Assembly: GCF_022489035.1 (NCBI RefSeq)
Contig: NZ_JAKVTV010000003.1
Coordinates: 62,001-126,000, forward strand
Origin: Christiangramia lutea
GTDB taxonomy: Bacteria > Bacteroidota > Bacteroidia > Flavobacteriales > Flavobacteriaceae
Length of the DNA: 64,000 nt
Direction: 5' to 3'
The translations under genes and the position numbers were made by a program. This document shows, in pieces, positions 1 through 11,250 of this stretch. Position 1 is the first letter of the stretch; the number at the start of each line of letters is the position of its first letter. The notes beneath the pieces were generated by a model. It was not told the origin of the DNA. It searched no databases and saw only the letters and a list, made by a program, of their open reading frames with translations.

Positions 1-423
1 CTAAATGCCTTCGTGAATGCCGCCTTTACAAAATCTGAATACTTACGATCAGACCAGGTGAATGTGGAAGGAAATGAAGTGGAATTTATTCCGGAGGTAA
101 ATTTAAAAACCGGATTGGATTTTGGCTATAAGAATTTTCTGGCTGGTTTACAGTATACATACTTATCCAGCCAGTATACAGATGCTACAAATGCACCACA
201 AGACAAGACCGAAAATAATCGGGGAATTGAGGGAGAAATTCCAGCTTATGGGATCGTAGATCTTTCAGCTTCCTACAGTTACAGAAAATTCAAACTGGAA
301 GTGGGTGTAAATAATTTGCTGGATAATTCTTATTTTACCCGTAGAGCCACAGGGTATCCTGGGCCTGGAATAATTCCAGCCCAACCGGTAACCTGGTATA
401 CAACCTTACAAATAAAACTGTAA
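1..423 (+). CDS. TonB-dependent receptor, C-terminal part (truncated by window edge)
   Basis: The reading frame is open from base 1, so the N-terminus and plug lie outside the window. About 140 residues remain and look like the last strands of an outer-membrane beta-barrel: alternating aromatic/polar strands (FLAGLQYTYLSS, YRKFKLEVGVNNLLDN) and the VNNLLDNSYFTRR motif typical of the final strands of FecA/siderophore-type receptors. It ends WYTTLQIKL, an amphipathic last strand. The family takes up iron chelates or other large substrates using TonB-ExbBD energy; the substrate cannot be told from this fragment. It converges on the next gene with one base between the stop codons. Confidence 0.85.
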   Translation, partial: LNAFVNAAFTKSEYLRSDQVNVEGNEVEFIPEVNLKTGLDFGYKNFLAGLQYTYLSSQYTDATNAPQDKTENNRGIEGEIPAYGIVDLSASYSYRKFKLEVGVNNLLDNSYFTRRATGYPGPGIIPAQPVTWYTTLQIKL

Positions 424-424
424 T

Positions 425-667
425 CTAGGCAGAAGCCTGTGGAGCCCAATGGTTGCAGAGCATTCCCGGCGCGGCCTTCTTAGGGTTAGCACAGGTAGGT
501 GACTGGTATCTGCCGCAATTAAGACAATTTGGTTCGTTCTTAATGGCCGCTTTCATTTTGAAACTGTCACAGGTATGCTGGAAGCCAACACTGGTTTCAT
601 GTTTTGTACAGAAGTTGTTTTTAAAGCGCTCACAATTCATACAGCTATTTCCTAATCTAATGCTCAT
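425..667 (-). CDS. Small cysteine-rich protein with two CxxC repeats
   Basis: An 80-residue protein with eight cysteines in two similar units (CMNC-x6-C then a later C; CLNC-x6-C then a later C). This is the pattern of a metal-binding, probably zinc, knuckle pair. It has no signal peptide or membrane segment, so it is probably cytoplasmic. I do not recognise a named family. The ATG at 665-667 is the only good start. It faces the TonB receptor tail to tail with one base between, so one transcript must run into the other gene. Cysteine spacing and codon use look like a real gene rather than a shadow. Confidence 0.7.
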   Translation of the reverse strand: MSIRLGNSCMNCERFKNNFCTKHETSVGFQHTCDSFKMKAAIKNEPNCLNCGRYQSPTCANPKKAAPGMLCNHWAPQASA

Positions 668-858
668 GATCTAAAATTTTAGTACCACTAAATTTACAAC
701 CGACCGATTTAAGAAGCAATATAAATAACTTTATTTCAGAAAATTAAGGTCTGAATCTTTCATATTTCGCTCATAGAGCAGGCTTTCGTAAATATTGAAT
801 TTTATACCTGAAAATTATCCTCTCTAAATGATTTAGAGACCCGTTTTCTCAGTAATAA

Positions 859-2367
<1,509 letters not shown>

Positions 2368-2390
2368 AAACAACTATTATAAGTGCATAA

Positions 2391-2421
2391 AAAAAGCTCC
2401 CGGAAACCCGGGAGCTTTTTT
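2391..2421. terminator. Bidirectional terminator between guaB and the Skp gene
   Basis: Ten-base-pair perfect stem AAGCTCCCGG / CCGGGAGCTT with a four-base loop, flanked by an A run on the left and a T run on the right. It can terminate both convergent transcripts. Confidence 0.9.
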
Positions 2422-2437
2422 ATATAAACAGGAGAAT

Positions 2438-2983
2438 TTAATTGTTCTCTACTGTGTTTTCAGCTTCAGGCTGTGGTTCTTTTGGCTCAATTCCCAACTT
2501 GTCCATAACCTTTAAGGTAATATCGTCTTCAGCTCTGGAGAAGGCTAGTCCGCTAGCTCCGGCATGAAAGATCTGGGTAAAGCCTTCTTCGCTGATAACT
2601 TCTTTCATGGCGGCATCTATTTTGTCATATAGCGGCCCGTTCAATTCATTTTGTCTCATTTGCATCATAACCGAAGCTTTCTGGCGGAAACCTTTAATAT
2701 CATTTTCCAGCTCGATGATCTTGTCTTCCTTTTCTTTTTTTGCCTCGTCATCAAGGTCTGCGACAGTATCCTGATAGTCTTTTACTAAACCTTCATATTC
2801 CTGGATGGTCGTTTTTAATTCATCCTGTAGTTCTGTGTTGTAGGCTTCCAGGTTTTTATTTACCTCTACCGTTTCAGGTAATTGGGAAAGAATATATTCG
2901 GCATCAATAGTACCGATCTTAGATTGTGCATTTGATGAGAATGCTATAAACATCAATAGGATCGCTAAACTTAATCGTTTCAT
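2438..2983 (-). CDS. Skp/OmpH family periplasmic chaperone
   Basis: 181 residues. N-terminal signal peptide (MKRLSLAILLMFIAF, cleavage near SNAQ). Then the OmpH/Skp start KIGTIDAEYILSQLPE and a long charged coiled coil (about residues 40-115) that forms the tentacles of this trimeric holdase. The family keeps unfolded outer-membrane proteins soluble in the periplasm on the way to BAM. The C-terminus is Glu/Pro/Asn-rich. It is transcribed alone from a -7 box at 3001-3008 and ends at the terminator shared with guaB. Confidence 0.9.
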   Translation of the reverse strand: MKRLSLAILLMFIAFSSNAQSKIGTIDAEYILSQLPETVEVNKNLEAYNTELQDELKTTIQEYEGLVKDYQDTVADLDDEAKKEKEDKIIELENDIKGFRQKASVMMQMRQNELNGPLYDKIDAAMKEVISEEGFTQIFHAGASGLAFSRAEDDITLKVMDKLGIEPKEPQPEAENTVENN

Positions 2984-3000
2984 TTTGTGTTATTTTTTCG

Positions 3001-3008
3001 CAAATATA
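3001..3008 (-). promoter_or_regulatory. -7 box of the Skp/OmpH gene
   Basis: Minus-strand TATATTTG, 17 bases upstream of the ATG. Exact match to TAnnTTTG. Confidence 0.7.
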
Positions 3009-3053
3009 ACAGCCTGAGTAGAATATATCTAAGAATTTATTTCAAAATAAAAA

Positions 3054-3506
3054 TTACTTGTCCAGCACGCTTTTGCCATCTTCAACAAAGGCTTTGAAGT
3101 CTTCCATATACTTTTTTGATTGCTTTTTAAAAGCTCCAGGCATAAACCATCCTACCAGTTTCATAAAGCCACTGAATTGAAATTCATTTTCTGTGATCCA
3201 CAAGGTACTTTTTTCCAGGGTAGGAGTAAATCTGTTCACCTGGTAATTATAAACCCCTTTAGCCTCGTAAGTAGCGCTATATTCATCTGGAAGATCGTTT
3301 TTTAAAATAGTTTCGGTCATTTCTATTTGCTGCCGCCCCATATCATATTTTAATAGATTTTGTGATCCTTCCTCTCCAAGCTGGCCATTTATAGGTTTCA
3401 TAAAAATAAATCCTTTCTGCCAGTGCTTCATATTTTCGGGGTCTGAGAACTTTGCTATAACCTCTTTTCTAGGCTTATTTATCACAATTTCCTGTTGATA
3501 TTTCAT
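3054..3506 (-). CDS. SRPBCC (START-like) domain protein
   Basis: 150 residues forming one SRPBCC/polyketide cyclase-like fold. It opens with EIVINKPRKEVIAKFSDPEN and ends with a long amphipathic helix (about 118-146). Members bind hydrophobic ligands in a deep pocket; the ligand and role are unknown here. There is no signal peptide. The coding strand follows the Skp gene direction but with its own short intergenic region (70 bases), so co-transcription is possible but not shown. Confidence 0.75.
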   Translation of the reverse strand: MKYQQEIVINKPRKEVIAKFSDPENMKHWQKGFIFMKPINGQLGEEGSQNLLKYDMGRQQIEMTETILKNDLPDEYSATYEAKGVYNYQVNRFTPTLEKSTLWITENEFQFSGFMKLVGWFMPGAFKKQSKKYMEDFKAFVEDGKSVLDK

Positions 3507-3621
3507 AATTGATTGATTTGTTGTCTCTTAAAGATAAGATAGAATTAAATATTTCTAAAATTTATAATTTAAATCTACAGTTTTCGTTATGCCATTAGCT
3601 TGCAGAACCTTAACTAATTCT

Positions 3622-3629
3622 TATTTTTG
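3622..3629 (+). promoter_or_regulatory. -7 box upstream of the foldase operon
   Basis: TATTTTTG, exact match to TAnnTTTG, giving a leader of about 50 bases before the ATG at 3687. A one-mismatch box TTATTTTG also ends four bases before that ATG. Confidence 0.6.
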
Positions 3630-3686
3630 CCCGGATAGAGATTATATATTTTCCGAATAGATCTCTTCTGGCATTTATTTTGAGAA

Positions 3687-4565
3687 ATGCTAAAAAAATT
3701 GATTTTGAAGAAAAGTTTTAGCAGATATATTTTTACCCTTTTTTCTATGATCTTGGTTGGCTGTGACTATTTTCAGCCGTCTGATGATCGCAAGGTAGTG
3801 GTGAGAGTAAATGAATCTTTTCTTTATGAAGATGATATTCAGGCACTAATTAATGAAAATACCTCTCCCGAGGACAGTGCCATTATCGTTTCAAATTATA
3901 TTAACCGCTGGGCAACCCAACAGTTGCTAATAGATCGCGCTGAATTGAATTTACCGCAATCCCAGCAACAGGAATTTGGTGAGCTGGTGAACAATTACCG
4001 CAATGAGCTGTTCACTAATGCCTATACTGAAGCGGTGGTATTGAGAGATCTTGATACCTCTTTAAACCGCGAGGAAGTAGAAAATTATTATGAAAAGAAT
4101 AAAGAGAACTTTATACTGAATGAGGATCTGCTTAAATTAAGGTATATCAATATTGCCAAAAACAGCAATAATCTGGATGATATCAAGAGAAAAATCGAGA
4201 GATTCAATGAAGAAGATCAACAGGATCTTTTGAATATGGCCCTTCAGTTCAAGAATTATTCATTAAACGATTCGGTTTGGGTGAAGACCAAAACAGTTTA
4301 TGACAAAATAGGACCTCTTTCCGTAGAGGATAGATCAAGCCTGCTTAAGAAATCTAATTTTATGGAATTACAGGATTCGCTAAATGTGTATCTTGTGTAC
4401 GTAAAGGACGTTCTAAGCCGAAATGAGCAGGCACCCATGGAATACGCTTCGGCAACTATACGCGAAATTTTGCTTAACAAGCGAAAACAGGCGTTAATTA
4501 AGGAACTAGAAAAAGATATTACTAAAGATGCAATTAAGAATAATGAATTTGAAATCTTCAATTAA
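3687..4565 (+). CDS. Parvulin-like peptidyl-prolyl isomerase lipoprotein
   Basis: 292 residues. The N-terminus has a basic stretch, a hydrophobic core and lipobox LVGC (Cys at about residue 26), so it should be a lipoprotein. The body resembles the SurA/PpiC N-terminal chaperone region (VVRVNESFLYEDDIQALI, NRWATQQLLIDRAEL). It has a much weaker PPIase region than its neighbour, so catalytic activity is doubtful. The role inferred is folding of exported proteins. The 3' end overlaps the start of the next foldase, which suggests translational coupling. Confidence 0.8.
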   Translation: MLKKLILKKSFSRYIFTLFSMILVGCDYFQPSDDRKVVVRVNESFLYEDDIQALINENTSPEDSAIIVSNYINRWATQQLLIDRAELNLPQSQQQEFGELVNNYRNELFTNAYTEAVVLRDLDTSLNREEVENYYEKNKENFILNEDLLKLRYINIAKNSNNLDDIKRKIERFNEEDQQDLLNMALQFKNYSLNDSVWVKTKTVYDKIGPLSVEDRSSLLKKSNFMELQDSLNVYLVYVKDVLSRNEQAPMEYASATIREILLNKRKQALIKELEKDITKDAIKNNEFEIFN

Positions 4566-5976
4566 ACCTGTTTTAGCAGGCTTGGGTGTTATGTTTTCCA
4601 CAATTAGTTACGGTCAGGAAGTGATCGTAACAGATAGTACTTCTATACAACCAGATGCCGAAGTTAAAAATGTGGAAAAGGATCAGCAGGGTGTACAGCG
4701 AAAAAAGGTAGATGGAATCGCCGCCGTTATTGGTGAATATATTATTCTTGAGAGCGACATAGATCTTATGTATAAGGATATGCAGAGCCAGGGGATGTCT
4801 ACCGGAGAGGTGACCGATTGTAATCTTGCCGGTTCATTAATGGAAAATAAGTTATACGCACACCATGCGATTCAGGATAGTATAATAATTACAGATGCCC
4901 AGATAAACGGGATTGTAGATCAGAGACTTCAGGGTCTGGTGCAGCAAGCAGGTTCCATGGAAAAGATCCTGGAATTTTATAACAAGGAAAGCGAGGCTGA
5001 ACTTAGGGAGGAGATTTTTGAACTTACCAAGCAAAATCAACTTACGCAAAGAATGCAGCAAAAGATCATCGAAGATATCGAGGTGACTCCGGAAGAGGTG
5101 AGGCAGTACTACAATAAAATGGAAGAAAAGCCCATGTTCGGTACAGAGGTGGAACTTTCACAGATCGTGATCGAACCGGAAATACCAGAGTCTGAAAAGC
5201 AAAAGATTATTGATCGTTTAAATGAATTCAAGGCCGATATCGAAGATAACGGTGCTAGTTTTTCTACCAAGGCGGTATTGTATTCTCAGGATCCGGGGAC
5301 TGCGCCAGATGGAGGTAGAATAACCTTAACTCGAAAAGATGCCTTCGTAAAAGAATTTAAAGACGTGGCTTTCAGTCTTCAGGAGGGCGAAATTAGCGAA
5401 CCTTTTGAATCTGAATTTGGATACCATATCATTCAGGTAGATAAGATTAGGGGACAAACAGTTGAATTAAGACATATTCTTCTGATACCAGATGTAACTA
5501 ATGCTTCTGTTGAAGCTGCCAGGAAGGAAATTGATACCGTAAGAAGTAAGATAATTGCCGGTGATCTTGAATTTGCCAAGGCTGCCAGAGAAGTTTCTGA
5601 TGAAGAGGAGACCAAGAGCGAAGGAGGTAAACTGATTAATCCTAGAACTGGAGATACAAGATTTGAACTCACTAAAATAGATCCTGAGTTGTTTAAGCAG
5701 GTTGAAGGTCTGGAAGAAGGGGAAGTTTCCTTAGTATTAACTCAGCAGGATAGAACGGGAAGACCTCAGTATAAAATAATAAAGGTAACGAAGAAGATTC
5801 CAGAGCATGAAGCAGATTATGCTACAGATTTTCAGAAAATTAAAGAACTGGCTCTTCGTGACAAGCAGCTTGATGCTATTGAAGAATGGCAAAAAGAAAA
5901 GATCAATGACACTTATATTAAAGTAAACGGTAAATTCCGTGATTGTGATTATACCAGTGATTGGGTTAAAAACTAA
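4543..5976 (+). CDS. SurA-like periplasmic peptidyl-prolyl isomerase
   Basis: 477 residues from the ATG at 4543; an in-frame ATG at 4528 would add five residues before the signal peptide. Signal peptide ends near ISYGQ. A SurA-type N-terminal region (about 50-165: IAAVIGEYIILESDIDLMY) is followed by two parvulin (PpiC) domains, about 175-280 (SQIVIEPEI, YSQDPGTAPDGG) and about 285-390 (LRHILLIPD, EGGKLINPRTG). The family isomerises and chaperones outer-membrane proteins in the periplasm. It overlaps the upstream foldase gene by 23 bases and lies 8 bases before moxR, giving a three-gene operon. Confidence 0.9.
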   Translation: MNLKSSIKPVLAGLGVMFSTISYGQEVIVTDSTSIQPDAEVKNVEKDQQGVQRKKVDGIAAVIGEYIILESDIDLMYKDMQSQGMSTGEVTDCNLAGSLMENKLYAHHAIQDSIIITDAQINGIVDQRLQGLVQQAGSMEKILEFYNKESEAELREEIFELTKQNQLTQRMQQKIIEDIEVTPEEVRQYYNKMEEKPMFGTEVELSQIVIEPEIPESEKQKIIDRLNEFKADIEDNGASFSTKAVLYSQDPGTAPDGGRITLTRKDAFVKEFKDVAFSLQEGEISEPFESEFGYHIIQVDKIRGQTVELRHILLIPDVTNASVEAARKEIDTVRSKIIAGDLEFAKAAREVSDEEETKSEGGKLINPRTGDTRFELTKIDPELFKQVEGLEEGEVSLVLTQQDRTGRPQYKIIKVTKKIPEHEADYATDFQKIKELALRDKQLDAIEEWQKEKINDTYIKVNGKFRDCDYTSDWVKN

Positions 5977-5984
5977 AGTATTCT

Positions 5985-6935
5985 ATGTCTGATGTTGCAC
6001 TTGTAGAGAAGTTAGTAGATAAACATCGTGATCTTAAGAATGAGATCGCCAAAGTTATCGTAGGCCAGGATGAGGTGGTGAACCAGATCCTGCTCTCTAT
6101 TTTTTCTGGTGGACATTCGCTCCTCATTGGAGTACCCGGGCTAGCAAAAACATTAATGGTTAATACCATTGCTCAAGCACTTGGCTTACATTTTAAAAGA
6201 ATTCAGTTCACTCCAGATCTTATGCCCAGTGATATTCTTGGGGCAGAGATCCTGGATGAGAATAGAAAATTCAAATTCATAAAGGGTCCTGTTTTTACCA
6301 ATATCCTGCTTGCAGACGAGATAAACAGGACTCCTCCAAAAACCCAGGCTGCCTTACTTGAGGCGATGCAGGAAAGAGCTGTCACTGTGGCTGGTCATCA
6401 TTATAAACTGGATCTGCCATATTTTGTACTGGCCACTCAGAACCCCATAGAGCAAGAAGGGACTTATCCCTTACCGGAAGCTCAGCTGGACAGATTTATG
6501 TTCGCGATCAACTTGGATTACCCAAGTTTTGAGGAAGAGGTGGATGTAGTTAAAACGACCACCACAGATGAACTAAAGCAAGTTGATCCATTATTCAGCG
6601 CTCAGGAAATTTCAGATATTCAAAAGGTGATACGTCGTATTCCGGTGCCCGATAATGTAGTGGAATATGCGGTGAGGCTGGTGGGGAAAACCCGTCCTCA
6701 AAATGGTGCGCCAGATCTTATAAAGAATTATGTAGATTGGGGAGCCGGACCAAGAGCTTCTCAAAATCTAATTATGGCTGCAAAAACCAATGCTGCCGTT
6801 AATGGCAAATTCTCTCCAGATATTGAGGATGTTCAGGCAGTGGCTTTTGGAATTCTACGACACAGGATCATCAAGAATTACAAGGCAGAAGCTGAAGGTA
6901 TTACCGAGGAAGAGATCATTAGAAAGCTTTTTTGA
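5985..6935 (+). CDS. MoxR family AAA+ ATPase
   Basis: 316 residues with Walker A GVPGLAKT, Walker B ILLADEIN followed by the RTPPKTQ segment, and the LPEAQLDRF sensor region typical of MoxR proteins, then the lid domain. MoxR ATPases act as cytoplasmic chaperones, often for von Willebrand factor A-domain partners; no such partner gene lies here. It is last in the foldase operon, 8 bases after the SurA-like gene. The linkage to protein folding is contextual only. Confidence 0.9.
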   Translation: MSDVALVEKLVDKHRDLKNEIAKVIVGQDEVVNQILLSIFSGGHSLLIGVPGLAKTLMVNTIAQALGLHFKRIQFTPDLMPSDILGAEILDENRKFKFIKGPVFTNILLADEINRTPPKTQAALLEAMQERAVTVAGHHYKLDLPYFVLATQNPIEQEGTYPLPEAQLDRFMFAINLDYPSFEEEVDVVKTTTTDELKQVDPLFSAQEISDIQKVIRRIPVPDNVVEYAVRLVGKTRPQNGAPDLIKNYVDWGAGPRASQNLIMAAKTNAAVNGKFSPDIEDVQAVAFGILRHRIIKNYKAEAEGITEEEIIRKLF

Positions 6936-7013
6936 TCTATCTAAAGGCTGGAAATTTCAGCTAATTCATAATCAGTCTAAAAAGGCATTATACTTAATCC
7001 CCTTTATAAATTT

Positions 7014-7108
7014 TGATAAATTCTCAATTTATCATCTGAATATTGCTTTTTACTGAATTTTTGGAGGTAAAAATTTTAATTTCAGAAATTATTTATACTT
7101 ATTTCTGA
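7014..7108. repeat. Two inverted repeats in the moxR-acn intergenic region
   Basis: TGATAAATT/AATTTATCA (7014-7034, 3-base spacer) and TCAGAAAT/ATTTCTGA (7082-7108). The rest of the 250-base gap is AT-rich and holds no gene I can support. Neither repeat has a clean U-tract. They could be weak terminators or regulator sites for acn. Confidence 0.4.
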
Positions 7109-7145
7109 GTATTGCTTCTAATTTTCAAAATCCCCTAGAAATCCT

Positions 7146-7153
7146 TATTTTTG
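7146..7153 (+). promoter_or_regulatory. -7 box of aconitase promoter
   Basis: TATTTTTG, exact TAnnTTTG match, 33 bases before the ATG at 7187. It excludes the in-frame TTG at 7151 as a start. Confidence 0.7.
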
Positions 7154-7186
7154 CAAGACTTTTTTAGAACAAAAAACACACAGAAT

Positions 7187-9454
7187 ATGGCATACGATAT
7201 TGATATGATCAAAAAGGTGTATAGCCACATGGCCGAAAGAGTAAATACTGCTCGTGAGGTTGTTGGAAAGCCTTTGACACTTTCAGAAAAAATACTTTAC
7301 TCTCACCTATGGGATGGTCAGGCGACCGAAGCTTACAAAAGAGGTAAAGATTATGTTGAATTTTCACCAGACAGGATTGCCTGCCAGGATGCTACAGCGC
7401 AAATGGCTTTATTGCAATTCATGCAAGCCGGTAAGAAAAAAGTTGCAGTACCAACCACTGTTCACTGTGATCACCTGATCCAGGCGAAGATGGGAGCTGC
7501 GATCGACCTTCAGTCGGCTAACAAATCAAGTAGTGAGGTTTTCGACTTTCTGGAATCAGTATCAAACAAATATGGAATTGGATTCTGGAAACCGGGTGCA
7601 GGTATTATTCACCAGGTTGTTCTTGAAAACTATGCATTCCCTGGCGGAATGATGATCGGTACCGATTCTCACACAGTGAATGCTGGTGGATTAGGAATGG
7701 TAGCGATTGGTGTTGGTGGAGCCGATGCGGTTGATGTAATGGCAGGAATGCCATGGGAGCTTAAATTCCCGAAACTTATTGGAGTAAAGTTAACCGGAAA
7801 ACTTTCCGGATGGACCGCTCCTAAAGATGTGATCTTAAAAGTTGCTGGTATCCTAACTGTAAAAGGTGGTACCGGAGCAATTATCGAATATTTCGGAGAA
7901 GGTGCACGTAGCATGTCTTGTACAGGTAAAGGAACTATCTGTAACATGGGGGCTGAGGTTGGTGCAACTACTTCAACTTTTGGGTATGACGACTCTATGG
8001 AGCGTTACCTGAAAGCTACAAACCGTGAAGATGTTGCGAACGCGGCTAACGAAGTTCGTGAGCACTTAACAGGTGATGATGAGGTTTATGCAAATCCGGA
8101 ACAATATTTTGATGAGGTTATCGAGATCAATCTTTCTGAATTGAAACCTCACCTTAACGGACCGTTTACTCCAGACCTTGCGACTCCTATTTCTGAAATG
8201 GGATCTAAAGCTAAAGAGCATGACTGGCCAATCAATGTAGATTGGGGGCTTATCGGTTCTTGTACTAACTCTTCTTACGAGGATCTTACAAGAGCAGCTT
8301 CTATTGCAAAACAGGCGGTAGATAAAAAAGTTAAAGCAAAATCTGATTTCGGAATCAACCCGGGGTCTGAACAAATTAGGTTTACAGCAGAAAGAGACGG
8401 ATTGCTTCAGATCTTTGAGGATCTTGATGCAACTATTTTTACCAACGCCTGTGGACCATGTATCGGTCAGTGGGATCGTTCAGATAGAAAAGGAGAAGAG
8501 AAAAACACTATCGTTCACTCTTTTAACCGTAACTTCTCTAAGCGTGCCGATGGTAACCCGAATACCCATGCATTTGTAGGTTCTCCAGAAATGGTTGCGG
8601 CAATTGCAATTTCCGGCCGTCTTGATTTTGATCCTACTCGTGATAAGTTAATGAACGAGGATGGTGAAGAAGTGATGCTTGACGAACCTCAAGGGATTGA
8701 ACTTCCAACGAAAGGTTTCGCTGTGGAAGATGCGGGATACATTGCTCCAAAGGAAGACGGTAGCAGCGTTGAAGTTAAAGTTGCTGAAGATTCTGAAAGA
8801 CTTCAGTTATTGACTCCATTTGAGCCATGGGACGGAAAGAATCTAACCGGAGCAAAACTACTTATAAAAGCTCATGGAAAATGTACTACCGACCATATTT
8901 CTATGGCTGGACCATGGTTACGTTACCGAGGGCACTTAGATAACATTTCTAACAACTGTTTGATTGGTGCGGTGAATGCCTTCAATATGAAAACAAACTT
9001 TGTGAAGAACCAGCTGACTGGTGAGTACGATGGTGTACCGGCAGTACAGAGAGAGTATAAGAAAGAAGGAATTCCAACTGTGGTTGTGGGAGATCATAAC
9101 TATGGTGAAGGTTCTTCCAGAGAGCATGCGGCTATGGAGCCTAGACATTTAGGTGTAAAGGTTGTATTGGTGAAATCTTTCGCTCGTATTCACGAAACAA
9201 ACCTTAAGAAGCAAGGTATGTTAGGTCTTACTTTCGCGAATGAGAACGATTACGAGCTTATTCAGGAAGACGATACTTTTAACTTTGTAGATCTTGAAGA
9301 CTTTGCTCCAGACAAGCCATTAACGATCGAGATCGTTCATGCAGATGGTAGCAAGGATACGATTAAGGCAAATCACACTTATAACGCTCCTCAGATCGAG
9401 TGGTATAAGCATGGTTCAGCACTTAACCTTATCAAAAAGCAAAATGCAGCTTAA
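7187..9454 (+). CDS. Aconitate hydratase (mitochondrial-type)
   Basis: 755 residues, matching mitochondrial-type aconitase in length. Interconverts citrate and isocitrate in the TCA cycle using a [4Fe-4S] cluster. The three cluster ligands are visible: Cys359 in GSCTNSS and Cys422/Cys425 in ACGPCIGQW. Substrate-binding segments such as [13 protein letters not shown] and the swivel-domain motif [11 protein letters not shown] are intact. Start ATG at 7187 was chosen because an upstream in-frame TTG lies in the promoter. Monocistronic, ending at a hairpin. Confidence 0.96.
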   Translation: MAYDIDMIKKVYSHMAERVNTAREVVGKPLTLSEKILYSHLWDGQATEAYKRGKDYVEFSPDRIACQDATAQMALLQFMQAGKKKVAVPTTVHCDHLIQAKMGAAIDLQSANKSSSEVFDFLESVSNKYGIGFWKPGAGIIHQVVLENYAFPGGMMIGTDSHTVNAGGLGMVAIGVGGADAVDVMAGMPWELKFPKLIGVKLTGKLSGWTAPKDVILKVAGILTVKGGTGAIIEYFGEGARSMSCTGKGTICNMGAEVGATTSTFGYDDSMERYLKATNREDVANAANEVREHLTGDDEVYANPEQYFDEVIEINLSELKPHLNGPFTPDLATPISEMGSKAKEHDWPINVDWGLIGSCTNSSYEDLTRAASIAKQAVDKKVKAKSDFGINPGSEQIRFTAERDGLLQIFEDLDATIFTNACGPCIGQWDRSDRKGEEKNTIVHSFNRNFSKRADGNPNTHAFVGSPEMVAAIAISGRLDFDPTRDKLMNEDGEEVMLDEPQGIELPTKGFAVEDAGYIAPKEDGSSVEVKVAEDSERLQLLTPFEPWDGKNLTGAKLLIKAHGKCTTDHISMAGPWLRYRGHLDNISNNCLIGAVNAFNMKTNFVKNQLTGEYDGVPAVQREYKKEGIPTVVVGDHNYGEGSSREHAAMEPRHLGVKVVLVKSFARIHETNLKKQGMLGLTFANENDYELIQEDDTFNFVDLEDFAPDKPLTIEIVHADGSKDTIKANHTYNAPQIEWYKHGSALNLIKKQNAA

Positions 9455-9478
9455 TTAAAGCTGAAATTATAAAAAGAA

Positions 9479-9503
9479 AACTCCCTTTTCAGGGAGTTTT
9501 TTT
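9479..9503 (+). terminator. Terminator of aconitase
   Basis: Stem AACTCCCT / AGGGAGTT with loop TTTC, followed by a T tract. The next promoter starts seven bases later. Confidence 0.85.
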
Positions 9504-9509
9504 ATGTCT

Positions 9510-9517
9510 TAACTTTG
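9510..9517 (+). promoter_or_regulatory. -7 box of the TlpA-like gene
   Basis: TAACTTTG, exact consensus, 22 bases before the ATG at 9540. The -33 region would fall inside the preceding terminator. Confidence 0.65.
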
Positions 9518-9539
9518 CAGAAATTCAGTCTCACAACCC

Positions 9540-10100
9540 ATGAAACTATTCAAGAACCAGTGGTCTAATATTATTTTTATTGTGATCATCCTTGCCATGA
9601 TCATTCCCCAGACCAGGAAACCAATACAGATCTTCGTAAACAAGCTTATTTCTTTTGCGCCGTCAGTAAATGATGAAGAAGACAGAGAAAAATTAGCTGA
9701 TTATAATTGGGTGCTGGAAAATGTAAGAGGTAAGCGTGTCGAATTTTCAGAATTTGAGAATCAAGTGGTCATCGTGAATTTCTGGGCAACCTGGTGCCCA
9801 CCCTGTATCGCTGAAATGCCAAGTTTCCAGGAACTATATGAAGATTATGGAGACAAGGCTACTTTCTTATTTGTTTCAAGTGAACAACATGAGACTGTAG
9901 ATGGATATATGAAGCGGAAGCGTTTCACCTTACCTTCTTATAAAATGCTTACCAAAGCTCCGAAACCCATGGATGGAAGAACTCTGCCAACTACCTATGT
10001 GATCTCAAAAAAGGGTAGTATCGTGGTAGATAAGGTTGGTTCTGCCGACTGGAACAGCGATAGTTTCAGGCAAACTCTGGATAAGCTTATCGCAGAGTAA
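9540..10100 (+). CDS. TlpA/ResA-like membrane-anchored thiol-disulfide oxidoreductase
   Basis: 186 residues. One N-terminal membrane segment (about residues 9-25, IIFIVIILAMII) anchors a periplasmic thioredoxin domain. Active site WCPPC with Cys86 and Cys89; the cis-proline loop TLPTTYVI is also present. The family reduces or exchanges disulfides in exported proteins, for example cytochrome c maturation, but the target here is unknown. Its stop codon abuts the stop of crtY on the other strand (10100/10101), so the two genes converge with no gap. Confidence 0.9.
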   Translation: MKLFKNQWSNIIFIVIILAMIIPQTRKPIQIFVNKLISFAPSVNDEEDREKLADYNWVLENVRGKRVEFSEFENQVVIVNFWATWCPPCIAEMPSFQELYEDYGDKATFLFVSSEQHETVDGYMKRKRFTLPSYKMLTKAPKPMDGRTLPTTYVISKKGSIVVDKVGSADWNSDSFRQTLDKLIAE

Positions 10101-11237
10101 TTATATTTTTTTGAAAAAGGATTTCAGAAATTGTGGGTGGAACAGTGATTTCATGATCTTTAGTTCCTCTGAAATTTTTGTTTCTTCATCGAGAAATCTG
10201 AAAATATCCTGGATAGTATTTTTTGTGTATAATTTGGTGAATACCTCTTCTCCAAGGTCATTTCTTTTCTCAAGGACATCCAGGAAAATAGCGTCATATT
10301 TTCTGAATTTTTTATTTTGAAGCTTATGAGAAGGAACCAGGCCACTTTTAATATTATCGATTAATAGGTCTATTTTCTTTTCAGTATTTTTAAATGAATA
10401 TCCAGACGAAGCCTTTACCCAGCCACCGGCGGTGCCAATCTTCGTGATATATTCTGTGTTTTGTTTATGAAACGAATAATCGGTCATGGGGATCAAGCCT
10501 TTTTCCGATTCAATAACCTTATAATCTTCGATTTTTAAGATATCTGAAATATAGCGTTGAAGATATTTGTCGTATTCATCATCCTCTACTGTGAAGGGCG
10601 TGAAAAAAGTGAATTCAACCAGGGCTTCATTTTTAGATACCGGAAGAACATAGGTGAAACTTGTAGAATTCTGATATTTGATACGGTAATCCATCATCGT
10701 GAAATTCCTATCATCAAATTTCTCATTTTTAGTTTTGATCTTCCAGCCCTTAAAATGTTGAAATATCTTTGTTGATTTTGTATCCTTAAGATAATGTTCA
10801 GGGGGTCTACTGTCAAAAAAATGGGTGGCCGTATAGTTTCTTTTTTTGCCAATGGCTGTCCTGGTGACCTGGTCTATCTTTTCAATTTCATCTTTTGCGA
10901 AGGTGACGTGTTCTGACTTTTCTAATTTTTCCCTGATGAATCTATAGAAATCCAGGGATCGAAGCATTTTATAGGAATATGGTTCAAGGTTCAAAGTTTC
11001 CTTTGCACCAGAGGAAATGAATTCGGCCTTGCTCCAGCTCTTATGGATTAAATGATCCCAGTTACCTTTACCATTTTCCCAGAAACACCAGGTTTTGTCA
11101 TTTTTAGATTTATCTGAAGGATCGATAATGACGATCTTTTTCCCTTTAAAAAAAACATCATTACTTATGCTGTAGGCCAACTGTAAACCAGCCAGACCAC
11201 CGCCAACAATGGCGTAGAAATAATCTGGCGTTATCAT
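10101..11237 (-). CDS. crtY: Lycopene beta-cyclase
   Basis: 378 residues with the N-terminal FAD/NAD(P)-binding motif VGGGLAGLQLA and the CrtY/CrtL signature region (KTWCFWENG, then VLPVSKNEALVEFTFF). Converts lycopene to beta-carotene by forming both ionone rings. It is the last gene of the minus-strand carotenoid operon, 13 bases after crtZ. Length and motifs are normal for the bacterial CrtY group. Confidence 0.93.
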   Translation of the reverse strand: MITPDYFYAIVGGGLAGLQLAYSISNDVFFKGKKIVIIDPSDKSKNDKTWCFWENGKGNWDHLIHKSWSKAEFISSGAKETLNLEPYSYKMLRSLDFYRFIREKLEKSEHVTFAKDEIEKIDQVTRTAIGKKRNYTATHFFDSRPPEHYLKDTKSTKIFQHFKGWKIKTKNEKFDDRNFTMMDYRIKYQNSTSFTYVLPVSKNEALVEFTFFTPFTVEDDEYDKYLQRYISDILKIEDYKVIESEKGLIPMTDYSFHKQNTEYITKIGTAGGWVKASSGYSFKNTEKKIDLLIDNIKSGLVPSHKLQNKKFRKYDAIFLDVLEKRNDLGEEVFTKLYTKNTIQDIFRFLDEETKISEELKIMKSLFHPQFLKSFFKKI

Positions 11238-11250
11238 CTAGCGAAGATCT

